Positions 27,738-36,333 of a stretch of DNA of 64,000 bases are shown here, piece after piece. Both the position numbers and the translations under genes were made by a program. Numbering within the stretch: the stretch's first letter is position 1; each line of letters begins with the position of its first letter. Source of the stretch: Sphingomonas insulae (GTDB lineage: Bacteria > Pseudomonadota > Alphaproteobacteria > Sphingomonadales > Sphingomonadaceae). The notes below the pieces were generated by a model, which ran no database searches, was not told the origin of the DNA, and was given only the letters and a program-made list of their open reading frames with translations. Where the stretch lies: assembly GCF_010450875.1 (NCBI RefSeq), contig NZ_CP048422.1, positions 3,135,001 through 3,199,000 on the forward strand. Direction: 5' to 3'.

Positions 27738-28074
27738 AGCGGCCCCGCCGCGTCGGCGCGTGGAAATCGGGCGGCTTGTCGGCGATCCAGGCGGCGAAGC
27801 GGGCGATGCCCGGATGCGCCCGCAACGCCGCCGGATCGGCATAGCTGCGCGCCAGGTCGGCGTTGGGGATCAGCGCATGGACGGTGCGGTGGCAGATCGG
27901 ATGGACGGCGGCGGTCACCCGCCCGCCCTCCGACTTGGGGACCAGGTGGTGCCACTCCATCTTCGACCCCAGCGCGCGGCCGCAAACCGGGCATGACGGC
28001 GGCGCCGTGGCATCGCGCGCCGCCCGCGCCGCCGCCTCCGCCAGTCCCGCCTTGCGCTTCACCCGTCCGACCAT
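27736..28074 (-). CDS. HNH endonuclease
   Basis: A 112-residue HNH nuclease-fold protein: a zinc pair CPVCG, then MEWHHLVPKSEGG carrying the His-His of the catalytic motif, then HPICHRTVHALIPN with the last Asn/His ligands. The basic N-terminus would aid DNA binding. ATG 28074 is preferred to the GTG directly before it. Relatives in sphingomonads are solitary genes of unknown role and are not part of a restriction system here. Confidence 0.75.
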   Translation of the reverse strand: MVGRVKRKAGLAEAAARAARDATAPPSCPVCGRALGSKMEWHHLVPKSEGGRVTAAVHPICHRTVHALIPNADLARSYADPAALRAHPGIARFAAWIADKPPDFHAPTRRGR

Positions 28075-28113
28075 CACCGGGAATATAGGTGCCCCCAGCG
28101 GCGCTTAAACGCG

Positions 28114-28146
28114 AAAAGGGCGGGCCTGCCGAAGCAGACCCGCCCT
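28114..28146 (-). terminator. Rho-independent terminator of the outer-membrane protein gene
   Basis: On the minus strand a 13-base stem agggcgggtctgc/gcaggcccgccct with a TTCG loop is followed by TTTT. A textbook terminator 25 bp after the stop at 28172. Confidence 0.9.
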
Positions 28147-28171
28147 CTCGGTCACCCTGACGGGCAATGGT

Positions 28172-28825
28172 TTAGAAGTGCGCGACCACACCCGCCATCG
28201 GGCGGAAGCTGTTCGCATCGTCGAACGTCGACACTTCCATGCGCAGGCGCAGGCCGGAATTGCCGGTGATGCCGCCCAGGCCGATGTCCTTCGGGCCGAT
28301 CTCGGCGCCGATGCCATACACCGTGGCGTGATAGTCGCGGTTCAGGTCGCCGGTGACGCCGGGTGCGAACTTGTCGAAGTTGTTCCAGCGGTAACCGACC
28401 TTGCCGTAGAACAGGCCGCTGTCACCGGCGCGGAAGCCGAACCGGCCATAGGCGCCGTACTGCCAGTCGATATCGCCCGACACGCCCTTGGCGACGGAGC
28501 CCTCGGCACCGACGAACACCGGCCCCAGCGGCACGTTGACGCCGACGATGCCCTCGACCAGCGCGCCGTCCAGCTTGTAGCCGCGCGGCTGTGCGGGGAT
28601 GCCGGCGACGGCCTCGCGGTCGAACTGCTCCCAGCCGCCCATCACGGCGACGTACGGCTCGATGCCGAACGCGCGGGTGCCATCCGGTGCCTTGGGGGCG
28701 GTGTCGACCTGCGCATCGGTGGCGACGGTGGTGTCGGTCGTGCCGGTGGTCGACATGTCCTGCGCGAAGGCGGGGACGGCAAAGGACGCGGCCGCAACGG
28801 CGGCCGCGAGGGCGAGCTTACGCAT
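28172..28825 (-). CDS. Outer-membrane beta-barrel protein
   Basis: A 217-residue secreted protein with a signal peptide (cleavage after AFA, before QDM), a Thr/Asp-rich linker and a beta-barrel: alternating strands such as GIEPYVAVMGGWEQ, LFYGKVGYRWNNF and HATVYGIGAEIG, ending in Phe (AGVVAHF), the usual outer-membrane insertion signal. Size fits a small OmpA/OmpW-like or opacity-type barrel of about eight strands. It has its own terminator and stands alone. Specific function unknown. Confidence 0.8.
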   Translation of the reverse strand: MRKLALAAAVAAASFAVPAFAQDMSTTGTTDTTVATDAQVDTAPKAPDGTRAFGIEPYVAVMGGWEQFDREAVAGIPAQPRGYKLDGALVEGIVGVNVPLGPVFVGAEGSVAKGVSGDIDWQYGAYGRFGFRAGDSGLFYGKVGYRWNNFDKFAPGVTGDLNRDYHATVYGIGAEIGPKDIGLGGITGNSGLRLRMEVSTFDDANSFRPMAGVVAHF

Positions 28826-29013
28826 GTGAAAGTACCTTGTGTTGCCTCAACTCGGGTCGCGACGACGCATCGTCGATCGACCCAGGTCCGTCCAAACCCC
28901 GGGATTACGGCTTTGTTGCGCCGCGCCGTAGCTTTCGTCAGGAACCGACCAAGGTGTGGCATACACGCCACACTTCCTGTCACCAAGATGAACGAAACGG
29001 CGGAATTGCTGGG

Positions 29014-29649
29014 TCAGCGACCCGCGGTCACGGATGTGGCGGGGCGCGGCTTCATCTCGCTGCTGCGAATGCGCCAGGCATGGGCGTGCGGATCGTCGCT
29101 CTCGATCCCGTCGGCGGCCTTGTGCAGGATCACCGATCCTTCCAGTCGGAACGGCCCGCCGGATGCCAGCGTACCGGTGACGACGACCGGCACCGTGATG
29201 TACCGCTGGCCCGCCCCGGCATCCTCGTCGAAGGGCGTGCCGATGGTCGCCTTGTACGTGGCATATTTGCCGAAACTCCCGGCGAAGGCCGCCTCCGTCA
29301 TGCCCGACGCCTTGCCGTTCTCGTCCCACAACGCCCACGCCTCGGCATAGCGTCTTGCGGCCAGCGCATCGGTATAGCGCTGGACCACATGCGCCGGCGT
29401 CGCATCGTCGGATATGGGCGCTGCCATCGGCATTCCGGTCGGCCCCCGCGTGGCGGTGGCCGATGGTGTCGGCGCCGCGTCATGACGCTCCGGCCCGGCT
29501 GCATAATTGGCGATGTCGGACTGCGCGCGCGATGCAGCGGCGGCGACGTCCACGCTGTTTTCGGCAGTGCCTGCTCTGGAACACCCGCTCGCCGCCAGCG
29601 CTATGCCAAGGCCAAGGACCGGCAGGATCGAGGATCTGGGAAGGCGCAT
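29014..29649 (-). CDS. Putative lipoprotein, predicted general-stress gene
   Basis: A 211-residue lipoprotein: signal peptide to lipobox LAASGC, a low-complexity linker, then a domain (DDATPAHVVQRYTDALAARRYAEAWALWDENG) resembling NTF2/DUF4440-like folds often seen in envelope stress proteins, then mixed beta structure (RYITVPVVVTGTLASGGPFRLEG). ATG 29649 was chosen because the lipoprotein signal begins there; upstream residues are not signal-like. A perfect GGAAC-N16-CGTT box lies 33-57 bp upstream, which predicts EcfG control. Confidence 0.7.
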   Translation of the reverse strand: MRLPRSSILPVLGLGIALAASGCSRAGTAENSVDVAAAASRAQSDIANYAAGPERHDAAPTPSATATRGPTGMPMAAPISDDATPAHVVQRYTDALAARRYAEAWALWDENGKASGMTEAAFAGSFGKYATYKATIGTPFDEDAGAGQRYITVPVVVTGTLASGGPFRLEGSVILHKAADGIESDDPHAHAWRIRSSEMKPRPATSVTAGR

Positions 29650-29681
29650 GGTGTTGTTCCGATACACAGGAAGGCAGCACG

Positions 29682-29706
29682 AACGCCGCCCCTCCCGCAT
29701 CGTTCC
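29682..29706 (-). promoter_or_regulatory. EcfG-type promoter of the lipoprotein gene
   Basis: Minus strand GGAAC-N16-CGTT, a perfect fit to the alphaproteobacterial general-stress consensus, 33 bp upstream of ATG 29649 and outside any coding sequence. Confidence 0.7.
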
Positions 29707-29747
29707 GTCCGCGGACACGGGGGAATGCCCGTATCCGCGGGGTTCGT

Positions 29748-30089
29748 TCACGGCCGCAGGGCGGTGTCGTCGGTGTCCTTGATCTCTTCGTCGTCGGTCG
29801 TGCCGGCGTCGAAATCGTCCTGGGCGTCGTCCTCGTCCATGTCGTCTTCGTCCATGGTGACACTGGCGTCGCTTTCGCCGACCTCTTCCGAATCCATGTC
29901 GACGTCGTCGATCGATTCATCCTCGATATCGTCGTCGCCGAGGTCGGGGTTGAGGTCGGTCAGCACCGTGCCGTCGCTGGGGCCGTTGCGCGTCGCCTCC
30001 AGGATCTCGGCGCGCTGGCTCTCGTCATAGCCCTCTTCGTCATACCCGTCGTCGCCCGAGCCATGGCCCATGACCTGATGTCCACCCAT
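29748..30089 (-). CDS. Hyperacidic low-complexity protein, predicted general-stress gene
   Basis: A 113-residue protein of which about 44 residues are Asp or Glu, with only four Lys/Arg. After a short head (MGGHQVMGHGSG) it is almost entirely acidic runs such as MDEDDMDEDDAQDD. It is predicted to be disordered. Such proteins can act as nucleic-acid mimics, ion or protein sponges, or chaperone-like polymers; none is shown here. Start ATG 30089 has GGAGG six bases upstream. A perfect EcfG-type promoter sits at 30116-30141. Confidence 0.7.
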   Translation of the reverse strand: MGGHQVMGHGSGDDGYDEEGYDESQRAEILEATRNGPSDGTVLTDLNPDLGDDDIEDESIDDVDMDSEEVGESDASVTMDEDDMDEDDAQDDFDAGTTDDEEIKDTDDTALRP

Positions 30090-30115
30090 TGCAACCTCCA
30101 TATGTGTGAGGTGCG

Positions 30116-30141
30116 AACGGCGGGACCGGGATGGCGGTTCC
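30116..30141 (-). promoter_or_regulatory. EcfG-type promoter of the hyperacidic gene
   Basis: Minus strand GGAAC-N17-CGTT, a perfect consensus fit, 27 bp before ATG 30089, which also has a strong Shine-Dalgarno. It lies in the short gap after the MFS gene. Confidence 0.75.
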
Positions 30142-30152
30142 CCGCCGCTGCG

Positions 30153-31421
30153 TCAGGCCGACCGGAACAGGCGACCGCGCTCGGTCACCAGCACGACAGT
30201 CAGCGCGACCGCGCCGCAGATCAGGAACCCCGCCGCCAGCGGTGCGGTACTCCCGTCGAACGCCTGCCCGATGATCACGCCGACGACCGCGCCGAAGGTG
30301 ACGCTGGTGAAGCCCTGCACGCTCGATGCGGTGCCGGCGATCCCGCCCATGTTCTCCATCGCCATCGACGAGAAGTTCGATGTCGCAAGGCCGAAGCAGC
30401 CCATCGTCAGCGCCTGCAGGACGACGAAGCCGGCCAACGTCTCGTATCCCGACAGCGCGATGCCCAGGTGGATCGCGCTCAGCACCACCAGTGCGGTCAC
30501 CGCGCTATGGCTGATGAGGCGCGTCCCCAGCCGCATCACCAGCCGCGCGTTGGTCAGGTTCGCCGCCGCCATCAGCATCGCCGTCAGCGCGAACATCACC
30601 GCCAGCAATTTGGGCCGTTCGAACGTGTCGAACATGATCTGCTGCACCGAATTCAGATAGCCGTACAGCGCGCCCATCAGCGACGTCGAGGCGAGCGTGT
30701 AGCCCAGCGACCACCGATCGCTCAGCGTCTGCTTCCACCCCGCCGCGATGCGCGCGATCGACAGCGGCTGCTGCGCCTCGGCACGCAGCGTCTCCGGCAT
30801 GCGGATGAAGAACCACGTCCAGATACCGATGCTCAGCGCACCCACCACCCAGAAGATGCCGCGCCAGTTCGCGAACAGCAGCACCGTCTGTCCGAATGCC
30901 GGCGCCAGCACCGGCACGATCATGAACACCATGAACGCGATCGACATCACTCGCGCCATCGGCCGGCCATGGTAACAGTCGCGCACCATCGCCACCGTCG
31001 CGACGCGGGTCGCCGCCACCATCGCGCCGCCGAACACCCGTGCGGCGAGCAAAAGGGTAAAGCTGCCCGCGATGGCGCAGGCGACGTTGGCGACGGCATA
31101 GCCGCCGATCGCCCACAGCAGCACCGTCCGTCGCCCGAAGCGATCGGCCAGCGGCCCGTGGACCAGCTGCGCGATGCCGAAGCCGAGAACGAAGGCGGTG
31201 ATGATGAACTGCCGCTGGTTTTCGGTCGCGACCCCCAATGCCGTCCCGATCGCGGGCAGCGCCGGCAACATCGAATCGATGCCGAGCGCCGCGAGCGACA
31301 TCAGCGCTGCGACCAGCGCGACGAATTCGACGAACCCGATCGGTGCGCCGGCAGGACCGGCAGCAGCGAGCGGATCGGCGCCGGTGTCGACCGGCGCAGC
31401 AGGTGTGTTCAGGGTTTTCAC
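30153..31421 (-). CDS. Multidrug efflux MFS transporter, Bcr/CflA type
   Basis: A 422-residue transporter with 12 predicted helices. After a short N-terminal stretch comes FVALVAALMSLAALGIDSMLPALPAIG, typical of the Bcr/CflA group. The signature ADRFGRRTVLLW loop follows helix 2, with MVRDCYHGRPMARVMS at the next loop. Such pumps export drugs with proton import. GTG 31421 has ggggagg upstream; a longer ORF exists but adds a non-membrane stretch without similarity. It is divergent from the lipoprotein gene. Confidence 0.88.
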   Translation of the reverse strand: MKTLNTPAAPVDTGADPLAAAGPAGAPIGFVEFVALVAALMSLAALGIDSMLPALPAIGTALGVATENQRQFIITAFVLGFGIAQLVHGPLADRFGRRTVLLWAIGGYAVANVACAIAGSFTLLLAARVFGGAMVAATRVATVAMVRDCYHGRPMARVMSIAFMVFMIVPVLAPAFGQTVLLFANWRGIFWVVGALSIGIWTWFFIRMPETLRAEAQQPLSIARIAAGWKQTLSDRWSLGYTLASTSLMGALYGYLNSVQQIMFDTFERPKLLAVMFALTAMLMAAANLTNARLVMRLGTRLISHSAVTALVVLSAIHLGIALSGYETLAGFVVLQALTMGCFGLATSNFSSMAMENMGGIAGTASSVQGFTSVTFGAVVGVIIGQAFDGSTAPLAAGFLICGAVALTVVLVTERGRLFRSA

Positions 31422-31536
31422 GATGGCCTCCCCTACCGATTTCCGGCGGCGTCCGGAACCCCGCTTGAACGATCCCGCTGCCGCGCCTACGTGTGTTGGC
31501 ACATCAATACACACCGCTATGCAAGGAGATGCCCCG

Positions 31537-32025
31537 ATGACGCGCGCCATCCTTCTCGCCGCAGCCCTGGCGCTGCCGCTCGCCGCCTGCGACCGCGCCG
31601 GGGACGGTACGTCCGTCTCGATCAATGCCGATGGCGGCAACACGGTCGGCTCGATCGACGGCAAGTCGGGCGAGGTGAAGGTCGACGTTCCCGGCTTCTC
31701 GGGACAGTTCAAGCTGCCCAAGATCCAGCTCGACGCCACCGATTTCGACCTGAACGGCGTCCGGCTATATCCGGGATCGACGATCGATACCGTCAACATG
31801 GCGACGGCCGGCAAGGACGGCGGCCTGCGCCTCGCCTTCACCAGTCCGGGCAGCGCGGATCAGGTTCGCACCTGGTTCCAGGAACGGCTCGGCAAGGCGG
31901 GCTTCACCATCCGGCAGGATGGCCAGGGGCTGACCGGCACGACCGAGGACGACAAGCCCTTCCGGCTCGAACTGACCGGCGATGGCAGCACGAAGGCGAA
32001 GGGGACGATCGTGCTCGGCAGCTGA
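31537..32025 (+). CDS. Putative lipoprotein, unknown function
   Basis: A 162-residue lipoprotein with lipobox LPLAAC (Cys18), a charged linker, then a domain with FKLPKIQLDATDFDLNGVRLYPGST and a later QVRTWFQERLGKAGFTIRQ segment. The overall pattern recalls outer-membrane-associated envelope lipoproteins, but I recognise no family. It has a good caaggag ribosome site before ATG 31537. It converges on the bcp gene, with 8 bp between stops. Confidence 0.65.
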   Translation: MTRAILLAAALALPLAACDRAGDGTSVSINADGGNTVGSIDGKSGEVKVDVPGFSGQFKLPKIQLDATDFDLNGVRLYPGSTIDTVNMATAGKDGGLRLAFTSPGSADQVRTWFQERLGKAGFTIRQDGQGLTGTTEDDKPFRLELTGDGSTKAKGTIVLGS

Positions 32026-32033
32026 TCGCAGCG

Positions 32034-32489
32034 CTACAGGCCGTGCACCGCTTCCAGCACGGCGGCGGCATGACCCGGCACGCGGACCTTGCGCCACGCC
32101 TTCGCCAGCCGTCCATCGGCGCCGAACAGGAACGTCGCCCGCTCGATCCCCATGTACGTCTTGCCGTACATCTGCTTTTCGCCCCAAACCCCGAACGCAT
32201 CGCAGGCGCTGCCGTCCGCGTCGCTCGCCAGGCTGACGGTCAGGTCATGCTTGGCGATGAACTTGCCGTGGCTCGCGGGGGTATCCTTGCTGATCCCCAT
32301 CAGGCTGGCACCGGCCGCGGCGAATTGCTCGGCGAGCGCCGAAAAGTCCTGCGCCTCGCGGGTGCAGCCGGACGTATCGTCCTTGGGATAGAAATAGATT
32401 ACCGCCGGCAGAGGCAGGTCGGAAAGCCAAACCGGCGTGCCGTCAGGCAGCGTGACCGTCACCGCGGGAATCGTCGCACCGTCATCCAT
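32034..32489 (-). CDS. bcp: Thiol peroxidase of the Bcp/PrxQ family
   Basis: A 151-residue peroxiredoxin that reduces hydroperoxides. The peroxidatic Cys is Cys42 in DDTSGCTREAQDF. The usual Cys five residues on is replaced (Gln47), but Cys96 in DGSACDAFGVWG can serve as resolving Cys as in the alpha3 type of PrxQ. The start overlaps the glnE stop (32482), suggesting one transcript. Length matches the family. Confidence 0.9.
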   Translation of the reverse strand: MDDGATIPAVTVTLPDGTPVWLSDLPLPAVIYFYPKDDTSGCTREAQDFSALAEQFAAAGASLMGISKDTPASHGKFIAKHDLTVSLASDADGSACDAFGVWGEKQMYGKTYMGIERATFLFGADGRLAKAWRKVRVPGHAAAVLEAVHGL

Positions 32490-35148
32490 TCGTCTCTCCT
32501 GTCATCGCGGCCCAGGCGGCCTGCACCTCCTGCCGGGTGCTTGCAAAGGCGGCAAGCACGGCGTCCCAATCGTCGCGCCGCAGCACCTGCGCGATCAGCG
32601 CGCGGGTCGCTGGCGGCGGCTCCGCCGCATCGGGCGCGACGAGCCGCAGCGTCACCAGCAGGCGGGTCAGCAGATCATGCGCGGACGCCAACGCCGGCGG
32701 CAGCAACCCGGCCGCGATCAACGTGGCGATCGCCGTGTCCAGCTGAGGCGTAAAGCCGGTGCGATGCCGCAACTGCGTCAGGTGGACCGCGAACTCCAGA
32801 TCGACCAGGCCGCCCGGCAGCAATTTGGCATCCAGCGGCCCGGCGGGCGGCTTATGCCGCGCCATGTCGCTGCGCATGCCCGCCGCCTCGACGACCAGGT
32901 CGCGATCCGGCCGGGTACCGCCCAGCACGTCCGCGATGACCGCCGCCGCCGCCGCCCGCGCGTTGGCGGAACCGAACACGGGCCGGGCGCGCGTCAGCGC
33001 CATATGTTCCCATGTCCATGCCTCCTCCCGCTGATAGCGCGCAAACGAATCCAGCGACACCACCAGCGGCCCCTGCGTGCCCGAGGGGCGCAGGCGCGTA
33101 TCGACCGCATATAGCGGACCGGCAGCCGTCGCCACCGACAGCGCCGCGGTGATCCGCTGCGCCAGCCGGTTGTAATAGAGCGTCGCCCCCAACGGCTTGG
33201 CGCCATCCGATTCCGCGGCAAAGCTGCCGGTGAACAGATAGACCAGGTCGAGATCGCTGGCATGGGTCAGCGCGCCACCACCAAGGCGGCCGAAGGCGAG
33301 GATGACCAGCTCGCTGTCCGCCAAGCGACCATGCGTCTCGACGAAACCTGCGATCGTCGCTTCGGCAAGTACCTCGATCGCTGCCTCCGCAAGACGCGAA
33401 TAGCCGGCTGCCGCAGCCAGGGGATCGGCAACCCCGGCGACCACCTGCGATCCAAGTGCGAACCGTTTCTCCCCGACCAATCGACGGACATGGTCGAGCA
33501 GCGCCTGGTAATCGCGCGGGTCGCCGCCGCGCATCTCTGTCGCCAGATCACCGACGCTGCCCAGTGGCTCGAACGCGCTCGCATCGATGAGCCAGTCGAT
33601 CAGTTCCGGCCGCACCGCCAACGCATCGGCGAGCGGTGCGGCGTGGCTGAGGATCGTCGCCAACAAGGACGCCAGCCCCGGCCGCGCCTCCAGCAGCCGC
33701 AGGATATTGATCGCGCTCGACAACCGCTCCAGCAGATGGTCGAGGCGCAGCAACGCTGCCGCCGGATCGGGCGCGCCGGCCAGGGCGGGCATCAGCACCG
33801 GCAGCACCGCTTCCAGCGCCGCGCGTGCGGCCGGGCTTCGCAAGGCATTGTACCGGCCGGTTCGCCAATCCGCGATCCGCGCGGCGGCCACATCGCCATC
33901 GCCGAACCCGGCTTCGGTCAGCCATCGGCCCAGTGCGCGTGCATCGTGCGGCAGGCCAGCCGGTCGTCCCTCGTCCAGCGCATCGTAAATGGCCCCTGCC
34001 CGCTCGACCGGCGTTCGCAACATCGCCACCAACGCCTCGCCATCCGAAACCCCATGCAGCCGTGCGACGCGGTCCAGGGCATCGCCCACAGGTAGCGTGT
34101 GCGTCTGGCGATCATCGATCATCTGAACGCGATGCTCGATCGTGCGCAGCAACGTATAGGAATCGGTGAGGGCCGCCGCATGGTCTTCCTCGATCCACCC
34201 GGCGGCCGATAACTGGGCCAACGCATCACGGGTCGCCGGCGCCCGCAGAGCAGGGTCGCGCCCACCGTGGATCAATTGATGGATTTGGGCGAAGAACTCA
34301 GCCTCGCGAATGCCTCCCCGCCCACGCTTCAGATCGAAACCGGGGCCGAATGCCTGCCCGCTCGCATAATGGTCGCGAATTCGCCGGGATAGGTCGCGGA
34401 TCTCGCCGATCGCACCGAAATCCAGGCCACGACGCCACACGAATGGTCGGATGGAATCGAGGAAATAGCGGCCTAACGTCACATCGCCCGCCGCTGCCCG
34501 CGCCCGGATGAACGCCGCCCGTTCCCATGCCAGCGCCTGCGATTCGTAATAAGCGATCGCGCCCTCCACCGGCAGCGCGATCGGCGTCACCTCCGGCGAT
34601 GGCCGCAGTCTCAGGTCGACGCGCAGGACATAGCCATCGCCATCCCTGGCCTGCAGCAACTCGACCACGCGCTTGCCGATCCGGACCGCGGCTTCCTCCG
34701 GCTCCTCGCGGCTGCGATGCGGCAGCGTCTTAGGGTCGAAGATCAGGATCGGGTCGATGTCCGAGGAATAGTTGAGTTCGCGGCTACCTTGCTTGCCCAG
34801 CGCGATCGCCGCAAAGCCCCGCGGCTCTGCCCCCGGCGTACGCTCCTCGATCGCAGCCCGGATCGCCCGATCCAGCGCACGATCCGCGAAATCGCTCAGC
34901 GCATGGGTCACTGCGGTCAGGTCCATCGCACCGGCGAGGTCGCCGATCGCCACGGTCAGCGCGAGCGCCCTTCGGTCCATCCGCAAACGCCGGGCAATCG
35001 GCATGTCGGCGGTGGCGCTGGTAAAGCTCGTATCGAAATTGCCCGTCGCCAGCCGCTCCGCGAGCACCGGTTCCCGGTCCAGCAGCAGCGCCAGAAAGGG
35101 AGCCTCGGTTCGCGCCCGCGCCAGCGCGCCGGTCACATCCGGCAACAT
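32482..35148 (-). CDS. glnE: Glutamine-synthetase adenylyltransferase/deadenylyltransferase
   Basis: An 888-residue bifunctional enzyme that adds or removes AMP on glutamine synthetase to set nitrogen assimilation. Two nucleotidyltransferase domains are visible. The N-terminal one (deadenylylation) has ALGKQGSRELNYSSDIDPILIF. The C-terminal one (adenylylation) has FGRLGGGALTHASDLDLVYLF. A helical regulatory linker lies between. The start ATG at 35148 begins with a helical segment. Its 3' end overlaps bcp by 8 bases. Confidence 0.95.
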   Translation of the reverse strand: MLPDVTGALARARTEAPFLALLLDREPVLAERLATGNFDTSFTSATADMPIARRLRMDRRALALTVAIGDLAGAMDLTAVTHALSDFADRALDRAIRAAIEERTPGAEPRGFAAIALGKQGSRELNYSSDIDPILIFDPKTLPHRSREEPEEAAVRIGKRVVELLQARDGDGYVLRVDLRLRPSPEVTPIALPVEGAIAYYESQALAWERAAFIRARAAAGDVTLGRYFLDSIRPFVWRRGLDFGAIGEIRDLSRRIRDHYASGQAFGPGFDLKRGRGGIREAEFFAQIHQLIHGGRDPALRAPATRDALAQLSAAGWIEEDHAAALTDSYTLLRTIEHRVQMIDDRQTHTLPVGDALDRVARLHGVSDGEALVAMLRTPVERAGAIYDALDEGRPAGLPHDARALGRWLTEAGFGDGDVAAARIADWRTGRYNALRSPAARAALEAVLPVLMPALAGAPDPAAALLRLDHLLERLSSAINILRLLEARPGLASLLATILSHAAPLADALAVRPELIDWLIDASAFEPLGSVGDLATEMRGGDPRDYQALLDHVRRLVGEKRFALGSQVVAGVADPLAAAAGYSRLAEAAIEVLAEATIAGFVETHGRLADSELVILAFGRLGGGALTHASDLDLVYLFTGSFAAESDGAKPLGATLYYNRLAQRITAALSVATAAGPLYAVDTRLRPSGTQGPLVVSLDSFARYQREEAWTWEHMALTRARPVFGSANARAAAAAVIADVLGGTRPDRDLVVEAAGMRSDMARHKPPAGPLDAKLLPGGLVDLEFAVHLTQLRHRTGFTPQLDTAIATLIAAGLLPPALASAHDLLTRLLVTLRLVAPDAAEPPPATRALIAQVLRRDDWDAVLAAFASTRQEVQAAWAAMTGETNG

Positions 35149-35207
35149 TCCCGCGCCCTGCGACGGGACGGGCGCAACATTTTGGGTAACCGGTCGTTGG
35201 ACACAAC

Positions 35208-35378
35208 ATGGTCACCGACGAGCATCATTTGGGAAAGGCAAAGCACGGCGACTATGTCGTGCGCACGCCACGTCCCGCCGATGCTCTCGGGCTGTCGTTG
35301 CGCGGTGTGTTCCATGACTCGCCATTGCCGGACGATTTGCTGATGCTGTTGCGGCGCCTGGATCGGATTACCCACTAA
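35208..35378 (+). CDS. Small hypothetical protein between glnE and ecfG
   Basis: A 56-residue ORF not in any longer frame: starts MVTDEHHLGKAKHG, then VVRTPRPADALGLSLRGVF, ends LPDDLLMLLRRLDRITH. It is soluble with a helical C-terminus. It is divergent from glnE (59 bp) and converges on ecfG (14 bp). The codon pattern is plausible but there is no clear ribosome-binding site and no family match. Confidence 0.5.
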   Translation: MVTDEHHLGKAKHGDYVVRTPRPADALGLSLRGVFHDSPLPDDLLMLLRRLDRITH

Positions 35379-35392
35379 CGACCGCCGCGGCG

Positions 35393-36046
35393 TTATCGGC
35401 CGCGGCTCAGTTCGTCGACCTCGCCCATGATCGTATCGAGGGCGGTCTTGTTGACGTCGGTCTCGTGTTCGCGCCGCGACGGCAGCGATCCGTCACTCAA
35501 GATATTCTCGAGCGCGACACGGCCACGGGCTACCCGGCTCTTGATCGTGCCGACCGCCACCTGACAGATTTCCGCAGCTTCCTCGTACGCGAAACCGCCG
35601 GCGCCCACCAGGATGAGCGCTTCGCGCTGCGGCTGCGGCAGATGCAGCAGCGCACGCTGCATGTCCCCAAGCTCGACGTGGCGATCCTGACTCGCGGGGG
35701 CTGCCAATATCCGATCGGCGACCAGATCGTCCCATTCGCCCTTGAAGCGCGCGCGACGCATCTGCGACAAATAAAGGTTGCGCAGAATGATGAAGGTCCA
35801 CGCCCGCATGTTCGTGCCAGCCTGGAATCGCTGACGCGCCGCCCACGCCTTCAGCAACGTCTCCTGCACCAGATCGTCCGCCAGATCGCGGCTGCCGGAC
35901 AGCGACCTGCCGAACGCGCGCAGATGGGGGATAACTTGCGCAAGCTGTTTCTTGAATTCGGGATCGGATAGCGCGACGTGTTCGACGGGCTCGATCGGCG
36001 CGTCGTCGTCTTCGTAATCATCGTCACGCGAAGCGGGCTGGGTCAT
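35393..36046 (-). CDS. ecfG: EcfG, general stress response ECF sigma factor
   Basis: A 217-residue ECF sigma factor directing the alphaproteobacterial general stress response. Region 2 (about 35-105) has SLSGSRDLADDLVQETLLKAW and MRAWTFIILRNLYLSQMRRAR. Region 4 (about 140-195) has LPQPQREALILVGAGGFAYEEAAEICQVAVGTIKSR. An acidic N-terminus precedes. It is held by NepR and released when phosphorylated PhyR binds NepR. It recognises GGAAC-N16/17-CGTT boxes, several of which occur in this window. It is downstream of phyR on the same strand. Confidence 0.93.
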   Translation of the reverse strand: MTQPASRDDDYEDDDAPIEPVEHVALSDPEFKKQLAQVIPHLRAFGRSLSGSRDLADDLVQETLLKAWAARQRFQAGTNMRAWTFIILRNLYLSQMRRARFKGEWDDLVADRILAAPASQDRHVELGDMQRALLHLPQPQREALILVGAGGFAYEEAAEICQVAVGTIKSRVARGRVALENILSDGSLPSRREHETDVNKTALDTIMGEVDELSRGR

Positions 36047-36142
36047 GCAAATCCGTTCGAAGCCGGGGACATCGTTGCCGCCTGAGGCGTCAAGATAAGG
36101 GTCCTCGCCGGCGAAAGCCAGTGGAGCGTCAAAGACGCTGCG

Positions 36143-36280
36143 TTATCGCAGAATGAGGAACGCGAAGATCGCGATGATGAGCACAAGCGAGATCCCCAGA
36201 ATGTAACGCGTCATCCCTGGCGTCGCGCCCGCACGGGCTTCGGTGGTGGTCACATGCACTGTTTCGTTTGGATCAGCCAT
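36143..36280 (-). CDS. Small membrane peptide between phyR and ecfG
   Basis: A 45-residue protein: a polar head MADPNETVHVTTTEARAGATPG followed by one clear membrane helix TRYILGISLVLIIAIFAFLILR. It lies 53 bp after phyR and 96 bp before ecfG on the same strand, so it is probably in the phyR-ecfG operon. There is no similarity to a known PhyR or anti-sigma component. A membrane-sensing or modulating role for the stress pathway is possible but is pure inference. Confidence 0.6.
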   Translation of the reverse strand: MADPNETVHVTTTEARAGATPGMTRYILGISLVLIIAIFAFLILR

Positions 36281-36333
36281 GATCGTCAAACCCCCGAAGT
36301 CCGTTTTGGGTCCGTAACTTTATTGGCGTCCGG

